Positions 57,740-64,000 of a DNA stretch of 64,000 nucleotides are shown here, piece by piece. The position numbers and the translations under genes were made by a program. Below the pieces are notes generated by a model. It worked only from the letters and a program-made list of their open reading frames with translations. It did not search any database and was not told where the DNA came from. Position 1 is the first letter of the stretch; every line of letters begins with the position of its first letter. Source of the stretch: Casuarina equisetifolia (taxonomy: Eukaryota > Streptophyta > Magnoliopsida > Fagales > Casuarinaceae); the NCBI GenBank assembly GCA_028551475.1, contig CM052362.1:8493354-8557353 (forward strand), in the 5' to 3' direction.

Positions 57740-59638
57740 TGCTATGCATTGATAATACCCTTGTTAGATAAAAAGATTGCAAAATCTTTAGAAGTAAATT
57801 CCTCAACTCCATTACATTGAATGGTTTTTATTGTAATTTAAAGTTAATTTTCAACAAATGTTTAAAAATTCTTGAAGATTTCAAGAAATTCACGTTTAGT
57901 TTTCATGGAATAGAACTATATAAATTTAGAATAGTCATTAATAAAACAAATATAATATCTATTCTCTTAAGAAGCTATAATTGATGCATGGCATTATATA
58001 TTAAAATGGACCGAGTCCAAAGGAGTGTTGGAAATATTATATGTAGATAAATGTTGATAGTCATAAGCTTTTATTGATGCTACAATCTTATTAAATTGAA
58101 AACATGTTTTCTATTTACTAAACTGAATATGTATTATTTTTAGCAATCTTAGTACATTTGCATAATTAAGATGGCTTAATCTATAAAGTTAGGCCATTAG
58201 ATTTATTGTAAAAATATGAAAATTCTTTAGTGATTGCTTAAAAGCACTCAAGTTGAAGCGATAAAGTCCATTTATAGCTAATCTTTATAGCAAGATCCAT
58301 CCAATTGTCAAACTTTATACAAGATAGAAATCAATGAAAAATGAGAAAATGCATTGTTATTTTTTGTAAACTTTGAAGCAGACAAAAAATGTTTTGTTAT
58401 ATTAGGCACAATAAGTACATTAGAAACATTGTTACTATTGGGAATTAATAAATTAACTTTGTGGGTTATTAAAGTGTCATTCCATCCTTTACACTACCTA
58501 CTTGATTCATATCATAATTGAGTAGTTGAATAATATCATAGTTATCTAGCAACATATGATGTGCGGTGCCAAAATCAAGAAACTAGTTAGTTCCAGTATA
58601 GACTTGTTGAGTTTGTTGTTAAGCCTTCTTAATAGTATTGGCTTGAATATTATATGGGCCTTGAAAGTTATTATTAGGCCCAAAACTAGAAGGAACATAC
58701 CTATAACTACATTGACACACAATATGTCTTGGTTTGTGACAAATTTAATGAATAACATTGTGCTAAGGGTTGCTACTATAATGAGGAACAAGAGTATGTC
58801 CTTAATTGGAGATATTATTTAAGTGCCCTCTGGGATTGCCAATAGATTAAGAAAAGGACTGATTAACAAGGATGGTAGCAGGACTAGTGGCAAAAGCAAC
58901 TACAGTGAGTGAGCCTTGTGTAGCCATTTTAAGGTGAGCTTTTGAGATAAGGAGTAACCTATAAATCTTCACAAGAAAAAGATGATGTGTATGTATGAAT
59001 AGCATCTATAGTGGCAAGAGGCACATAGGGGGTGCCAAAACCTTGAAAAACATGAGTTAAGTACTTATTTTTTGAAAATAATTTCACCTACAAGGAAAAG
59101 TTGATAAACAATACCATCCAATATTGTTCAGCACCCTTTGCTTGCCATTTGAAGACATAAACAAAGAGTAAAAACTCATGTAGAACTGTGGGCCACAAAT
59201 TCAAATGATAAGGCCTACCATATCTTTACTAAGGTTTTACACTTCATAATTGTAGTCACAATAGTTTCATTACATGTGCCAAAAATCTAGCCACAGGCAA
59301 TATGATCCATGATTATCAAATCTTGATAAGTTGGATTGAATTTAAGAGTGATAGCACCATGTTCATCAATATTGTAATGAACTCCTCAAGACAAGGGAAG
59401 GAGTTATCCACAACACCAAGTAATCCATTTGCTTGAAAAAAAAAAAAAAGCTTAATTTGAGCTTTCCAAATGAGAAAATTAGGACCTATGAGTTGCACAC
59501 AAATGGTCGTAAGAGGAATTGCATTGGGTAGTGAACAAGTATGAGCAGCAACTAGAACATGGTTAACTTTGGAAGTCATTTGCAAAATAAAATGGATCAA
59601 AAGAAAAAGCTTTCACCAAAGGGCTACTTCGATACCAA
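57740..59638 (-). mobile_element. Ty1/copia element truncated in integrase
   Basis: On the minus strand, in order: PBS TTGGTATCGAAGTAGC (59623-59638, close to TTGGTATCAGAGC), gag start LIGPNFLIWKAQIKLFFFFQ and ANGLLGVVD (59316-59600), an eroded knuckle and protease (DNYDIIQLLNYD near 58520), and integrase RYYICFINDYSKFI and EFTSKDFAIFLSNKG (about 57750-57990). The element ends abruptly in integrase near 57740, so RT, RNase H and the 3' LTR are missing. Stops and frameshifts are frequent. Confidence 0.8.
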
Positions 59639-59850
59639 GTTAAATAAAAGTTTCTACAAAATATTGTAGAAATTCTTATAAAAATAATACTAAAATAAAA
59701 AATAAATATGTAGAACAATATGAAGAATAGCAGAAAAAAAAAACTTGTATTTCTTGGATCAATTTTGTGTATACTCCAATTGTCTTTTTATAGTGGTCAA
59801 AAAACAAACATAAATCATCTCGTAATAATAATGAATCGATACCAAATTTA
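59639..59850 (-). mobile_element. Probable 5' LTR of the truncated copia
   Basis: AT-rich sequence directly outside the PBS is where the 5' LTR must lie. It holds 'tctttttatagtgg', whose reverse complement contains TATAAAAAG, a possible TATA box. With no partner LTR the outer end cannot be set, and it may extend to about 59950. Confidence 0.45.
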
Positions 59851-60218
59851 TTATGAAAATCATAATCATGAAAAATCCTAAAACCTTTTAGATTTTAAGC
59901 AAAAAATTTCATCAATAGAGTCGATAATTCTTTCTTTTTTTTTATTATAATAAAAAGATCATTTTCCTCTAATTTAAATGTCTTTTATTTTACCTTTATC
60001 CGTTTTGTATAGCTATCAAAAGGAGAAGAAGAACTGTTATTGCGTGGGCATGGGGAAGAAGACAACATGCCTGAGATGCATGTGCACATCTTCATGCTGT
60101 CCACGGATTACCTTGATAGTGTCACGTGTGTTACATGCGCCTGCTTTAGTTCAAGAAACTGCCGTCTTTTGCTGCTTCAGACATGGCTGACGTAGTGCAT
60201 TTCTGTTTTATTTCTTAT
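59851..60218. other. No gene recognised; 3' flank side of the MADS gene
   Basis: The stretch 60000-60195 is less AT-rich than its surroundings and carries a 70-codon plus-strand frame rich in Cys with no family motif. It is not present next to the left MADS copy, whose homology begins at about 32700. Confidence 0.4.
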
Positions 60219-60914
60219 AGATAGAGATTACACACTGTACAAAGGAAAGGATCGCCAAAGTCAACTAACCAATGGATCACAGGAAGGGCCACGTAAGACT
60301 GTCTTTTCTGACCACATGGCTTCAACGAGGGATACAAAACCAAAATTTTACCTGCAGCTTGGTATGCTAGTGGTATGCAAGTGAGTGTTTCAAGGATTAC
60401 CGAGTAGCAGATAAGTGGAGGACGAACTCTAGAAGTTACTAATAATTCTGCAGTTCTGCAAAGGTCAAGTATGGCTTCCAATGCACGTTTCTAAAAAAAA
60501 AACAAACACGAGAGCTTTACCACTGCAGATCTCATGCATATGGCCAATAGCATCTTCTAAAACAATTCTCCATGGTTCATCCACGGAATAACACACTTTT
60601 CCATTGAAACAAATTGGCCCTTGACAACTATGAAGTAATTAAGCATCTAAGTTGATCACCATATGAAGACTTTATTTGATCAAATTGAGGAAACAAATCA
60701 GTCTCATAAGATGCCACTACAACGTGAGCTGGTTTTACTTGGACATGTTTGATTTACAATTGAGAAAAATGATAATCCTTGTAACCTTCATCCCAGCCTT
60801 CAAAATCATTTAGCAAGGTAACCTGCAACACATAGGAAGATACATTGTTATTGGTCAAGTTGTATACAAGCTAGAACTGTATCTTATGGATATGAGATCC
60901 GTAACTAATAAACT

Positions 60915-61987
60915 TCAACCGTAAGGACTTCCTGGATTGAATTCTCAATCTGAGTACTTCTTGTAGCTAGAAAAACAGAAAAATAAATTAGTATTGGCAT
61001 GTTGCAAACTTTACCCCAACTTGAGAGTAGTGTCGGAATTTTCGTGCTGTCTAGGAGGATCAGCTACACAGCGAATATTGGTCATTGTAGGAGATGACTG
61101 ACCTTGTGTATTATGATTCAACTGAGCCTCAATCTGCCCATAGAGACATTTTCCGTTGATTGAGAAAGGAAGGAGGCAAAGAAAAAGAAAAATTCAAGAC
61201 CTAATACCTGTTTCAGTCGCATGTTACTCTCCATCAGTTGGGCTGCCTGCCATTGAAGAGTAAAGAGAGACAGGTTATTAAGATATATTAGCCTTAGCCA
61301 GAAAGATAATTTCTCTATTTCTGATAAACCAAGGGCAGCAGACAAAATAAGCCTCGTGATTTTGTGTCATAGGATAAACTGATCATACAAACATCTTTGT
61401 ATGAGAGGAAGGAAAACTTTAGCCCATCCATGATTTTTATGAATTTGCACCAACTTGCATAATTATAGTCATTTCTGGTTATCAAATAATTTTCTCTAGA
61501 TTAAGTAATCATGTAAAGATATTTATTGACAAATATCAAAGAAAGCGAAACAATTCAATGAAATTTCTAGCAAAAGTTTAAAGTTTGGCACATGACCTTT
61601 TGCTTAAGGGCAGTGATCACTTCTGAAAACTTTTCACCCTGAAACACAGAAAGCCTTCTCATGTTAAGTGGCTAATACAGAATCTCATTGCTTTATCATA
61701 GTGCCAGCAAAGTAAAACAACAAAATGAGACAAACCTTTGCCTTTGAAACGCGGTTCAGGCTTGCTTCAATAAGTTGCTCTAGTTTTTGTAGTTCTTCCA
61801 CATCCAACTTTTGGAGCTCTTCTCCCTTCATCTGCCTTTAGATGTAATCATTTTTAACATTAATCTGGTGTAGAATGTGCACGAAAGTAGTGTCACAACT
61901 TGATAAAGCAATGAAGTTATAATACCTCAGTTCACGAGTCCTCTCCCCAATTTCATTGCTCAACAACATGTGGGGACTGTTCCTAAG
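60915..61987 (-). CDS. SVP-like: SVP/AGL24-type MADS-box gene, exons 3-8 (5' part beyond window)
   Basis: This is a MIKC-type MADS-box transcription factor of the StMADS11 clade (SVP, AGL24, JOINTLESS, and the DAM genes of Rosaceae). These nuclear proteins bind CArG-box DNA as dimers and act in flowering time, meristem identity or bud dormancy. Exons: 3 61926-61987, 4 61736-61835, 5 61597-61638, 6 61208-61246, 7 61015-61133, and a short exon 8 ending at 60945 or 60915. The 62, 100 and 42 bp sizes are classic for the K domain. Key words are LRNSPHMLLSNEIGERTREL, MKGEELQKLDVEELQKLEQL and, at the C-terminus, NSDTTLKLG. All introns are GT...AG and the frame stays open for about 124 codons. Exons 1 and 2 (MADS and most of the I region) lie right of the window. 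Function is inferred from the clade. Confidence 0.9.
60945..60966 (-). CDS. SVP-like: MADS gene exon 8, option with strongest acceptor
   Basis: A long pyrimidine tract ends 'tttttctag' at 60967. Splicing there adds YKKYSD and a TGA. A second acceptor 'caggaag' further downstream would give 60915-60927 and the tail PYG plus TGA, closer to the L-P-Y-G end of SVP proteins. The sequence alone does not decide between the two. Confidence 0.5.
61015..61133 (-). CDS. SVP-like: MADS gene exon 7 (119 bp), C-terminal region
   Basis: The acceptor is 'atgggcag' and the donor 'gtaaag'. It reads IEAQLNHNTQGQSSPTMTNI and ends HENSDTTLKLG, which matches the conserved SVP C-terminal S-D-T-S-L-K-L-G. The C-terminal region of the family is short and variable before that motif. 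Confidence 0.88.
61208..61246 (-). CDS. SVP-like: MADS gene exon 6 (39 bp)
   Basis: The acceptor is 'aatggcag' and the donor 'gtatta'. It reads AAQLMESNMRLKQ, the end of the K region. The family length is usually 42 bp; the nearest acceptor here gives 39 bp and keeps the frame. Confidence 0.85.
61597..61638 (-). CDS. SVP-like: MADS gene exon 5 (42 bp)
   Basis: The acceptor is 'gtttcag' and the donor 'gtcatg', a less common donor that still begins GT. It reads GEKFSEVITALKQK, the position of K-S-D-K-I-M-x-E-I-x-x-L in SVP proteins. Confidence 0.9.
61736..61835 (-). CDS. SVP-like: MADS gene exon 4 (100 bp), K domain
   Basis: The acceptor is 'tctaaag' and the donor 'gtttgt'. It completes the split Arg and reads QMKGEELQKLDVEELQKLEQ then LIEASLNRVSKAK. 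These are the amphipathic helices that mediate dimer and tetramer formation. Confidence 0.95.
61926..61987 (-). CDS. SVP-like: MADS gene exon 3 (62 bp), start of K domain
   Basis: The acceptor is 'cttcag' and the donor 'gtatta'. It reads LRNSPHMLLSNEIGERTREL plus two bases of an Arg codon. The exact 62-bp length is conserved among MIKC-type genes. Confidence 0.92.
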
Positions 61988-62098
61988 CTGAAGGGCAAAA
62001 GGCAATGCCATTAATAAGAACTCAGTAAATAGTCTGTTTAAGCACTTTTTGCATATCAATGGCTGGTGAATTGTACATGCATTTCCCGCCTTCTGATA

Positions 62099-62125
62099 GA
62101 TATATAGATATATAGATATATTTAG
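62099..62125. repeat. Short (atatag)n microsatellite
   Basis: Three units of 'atagatat' lie in intron 2 of the right MADS copy. The left copy at about 35610 has a single unit, so the repeat expanded after the duplication or contracted in the pseudogene. Confidence 0.75.
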
Positions 62126-62384
62126 GTATGTTATAAACGCTGGCGCTCTCATTATGGGATTGCTACAAATAATTTGTCTTAGAGACACACCTAGGTTTTC
62201 ACAGTATAGTATAGTTCTCTTTTATGTGCGAGTTTCCAGAAACTCCCTGAAAGTTTTCAGATAATGACTAATGTTTTCTTACGTCAATAATAAGTTAACT
62301 GCTTGGCATTTAATATAAACCATAGTAAACCAACCATTTGAAGAAACCCGTACTTTCATGGAAGAAACCAATCATCTGTCAGTC

Positions 62385-62955
62385 TTTAATGGAAAAGACT
62401 GACAAACGTTTTACATAGTAAACCCATAATTTCAAAGATACAAACCAGCCATTGGAAGAAACTTTTAAGGTTCAAACCGTTAATCGTAATATAAAATCTC
62501 ATAAAGGATTCTATTCTGTTGGAGATGATGTATCTATAGTTACTTTTAGAGTACTGGGATGAGTAGATGTGGGAAAACAACCTAAGTTGTGGAAGGGATG
62601 GCAAAAGAATAAGATGAAGTCATCTCTTATAAACCTTATCTCTCTAAAATTCCTTTTACCCACAGAGTAAGCTTCTTTGCTCAAAAAGCTCTCCCCAGAT
62701 TCCAAATGTCCATATCATTTACTCCAAGCTCAACTTTTGTTTGGATAGGTAAGCGTTGTCCCAAGACTACCTAGTTCCCTTCCTAAAAGATAGATAACTA
62801 AGGTCACTCCCCTTCCAAATAAGATCCTAAGACCCTATTCCACCTGCTTCATCACTCCTTCAAGAAGCCTGAATATAAAAGACTAGGTGGTTTGAACAAT
62901 GGACAAAAATAGAACTTCCCTGAGAATAACAAAAGTCAAAGCCCTATCTACTAAC
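62385..62955. other. Extra intronic segment present only in the right MADS copy
   Basis: The left copy passes from 'accatttgtcaagtct' (about 35876) to 'tagaagtcttataacttgac' (about 35956) within 80 bp. The right copy has about 570 bp more between the equivalent points. The extra DNA shows no transposon ends or motif; the ORFs across it (62386-62604, 62511-62705) are not recognisable. It may be ancestral sequence lost from the left copy. Confidence 0.6.
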
Positions 62956-64000
62956 TTTTCCATAAAAGTCTTATAATCTGACTTCTTAAATGTCGAGGAG
63001 ATTAGTAGCATACAAGGTACCTCCAATGAGATGGTAAGTAATTGCTAAGAAAGTTCATTTTAGGGCTCGTTGCTGTGTTGATGATATTAGCTGTAACATA
63101 TTCCTTGTGGCATGAAAGAAAACTGTCACAGCTTGGGAAAGTACCATATACGTACATCTTATAGTTGTACAGGACTAGTTAATTCGTAATTAGAAATTAC
63201 TGAAACCATTTAATTTGTAAATAATCTTTTCTGATCTAGTAAAGGATCTACCTAAATGGAAAAGTTGATATATAAATCATCCTTACAGGCATTTATTTAA
63301 AACATATACAATTCCATAGACGTTAAATCTCTTCCTCTCAGATCCCGTACCTCTTCATCAAGTCCGTATCACATTTCTCTGAATTAGTAATTTACAATAC
63401 TAGGTTGGCATTGATATTATCTGTGAGAGCCTAAGAAAATAATAACCACATCTACACTATAATTCCTAGAAAAAAATAAAAGACCAGCCTAGATTGAAGT
63501 TTGCTAAAATTACTTATAGAACTTGACCTCACATGGTAAGAAACAAATATAAATTTAACACCAATTTTACACCCTTATAATCTACCAACCTATATTTATC
63601 ACAATTTTCCGAATACTTTCAGAAATATTTTCTTATTAAACATCATAAAAAGGGAATAATGACTAAATTACATGATCAATGGCTAAATGATAGAAACTTA
63701 GGATCTTCTGTGGTAAATCCAGCAATATTACCAAAATATTCGCAGATATGCTTCTTTGAATTGGAATTAAGATTAACTAATTGTTTAGGCCCTGAGCATT
63801 CTATTTGAATCAATAGCAGATTGAATCTTGAGGTTTACCAAAGGATGTGACAAGAAGTAGATAATTTTCATATTTTCCTTCTGGCTACCGGTGTAATTTA
63901 GAAAACTTTCCACATCCTGCTCTGAAAGATTGGGTAGGAAGCAATTTACAAAAAATAAACAAAAAGGAAAAAAGAGAAGAAAAAAGGGAGTCGAAATGTT

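Larger units (their letters stand above)
60219..64000 (-). repeat. Right copy of the duplicated MADS-box locus
   Basis: It is collinear with 32700-43900 after removal of the two insertions there, and continues to the window end without a break in homology ('aagcaatttacaaaaaa' at about 63941 matches about 43831). It lacks both retrotransposons and so shows the ancestral arrangement. Relative to the left copy it has extra sequence at about 62385-62955 and about 57 bp retained in intron 2 next to exon 3. Confidence 0.88.

Noticed and set aside
45955..60000. Exon 1 (MADS domain) of the left pseudogene
   Set aside because: Searched by eye on the minus strand for the K-R-R-x-G-L-x-K-K-A-x-E-L-S word and found nothing; it has been lost or lies outside.
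63330..63385. Word MKRYGI on the minus strand as exon 2 of the MADS gene
   Set aside because: It resembles the start of the I region but runs into a stop at once. The left copy shows the true exon 2 in a different position (44009-44087).
1..64000. Endogenous pararetrovirus, tRNA or rRNA genes, CRISPR
   Set aside because: No movement or coat protein motif, no cloverleaf with A and B boxes, no rRNA-like block and no regularly spaced direct repeats with unique spacers. The RT domains are all in Ty1/copia, Ty3/gypsy or LINE contexts.

Overview
This is AT-rich nuclear DNA of a flowering plant, almost certainly a eudicot. The evidence is a MADS-box gene with plant exon sizes, many nested LTR retrotransposons and solo LTRs, and plant LINE remnants. 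I cannot name the species. I see no rRNA, tRNA, CRISPR or prokaryotic feature. Nearly all long ORFs are pieces of decayed transposons or chance frames.

Genes. Two copies of one MADS-box gene of the SVP/AGL24/JOINTLESS (StMADS11) clade lie in the same orientation (minus strand) about 27 kb apart. The right copy (60915-64000, continuing past the right edge) has clean exons 3 to 8 with consensus splice sites and an open frame. The left copy (33305-44087) is a pseudogene with stop codons and lost splice sites. Its second intron holds a solo LTR and a complete Ty1/copia element. The right copy preserves the unoccupied target of both insertions.

Layout. 1-9.2 kb: a Ty3/gypsy element (+), interrupted in RNase H by a family-A solo LTR and in integrase by a family-B solo LTR; a second family-A solo LTR lies inside a family-B LTR at the left edge. 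9.7-15.4 kb: LINE (-), copia RT/RNase H (-), LINE RNase H (+) and a copia fragment (+) with its domains out of order. 16.4-24.0 kb: a cluster of family-A LTRs in both orientations. 24.0-24.8 kb: start of another copia (-). 26.66-32.56 kb: a complete but dead Ty3/gypsy element (-) with two LTRs and target duplication. 32.7-44.1 kb: the MADS pseudogene with its two insertions. 44.7-45.9 kb: family-B solo LTR (-). 46-52.6 kb: no recognisable gene. 52.6-56.9 kb: a diverged long-period tandem array (about 640 bp) interrupted by a family-B solo LTR. 57.7-59.8 kb: a truncated copia (-). 60.2-64 kb: the intact MADS copy.

How it fits together: an SVP-type locus was duplicated; the left copy was invaded by retrotransposons and decayed while the right copy stayed open. 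The rest of the window is a record of nested insertion followed by LTR-LTR recombination, which left solo LTRs with 5-bp target duplications. I find no evidence for a new molecular system. The items most worth attention are the MADS pair with its matched empty sites, the hypervariable minisatellite inside family-A LTRs, and the domain-shuffled copia fragment.
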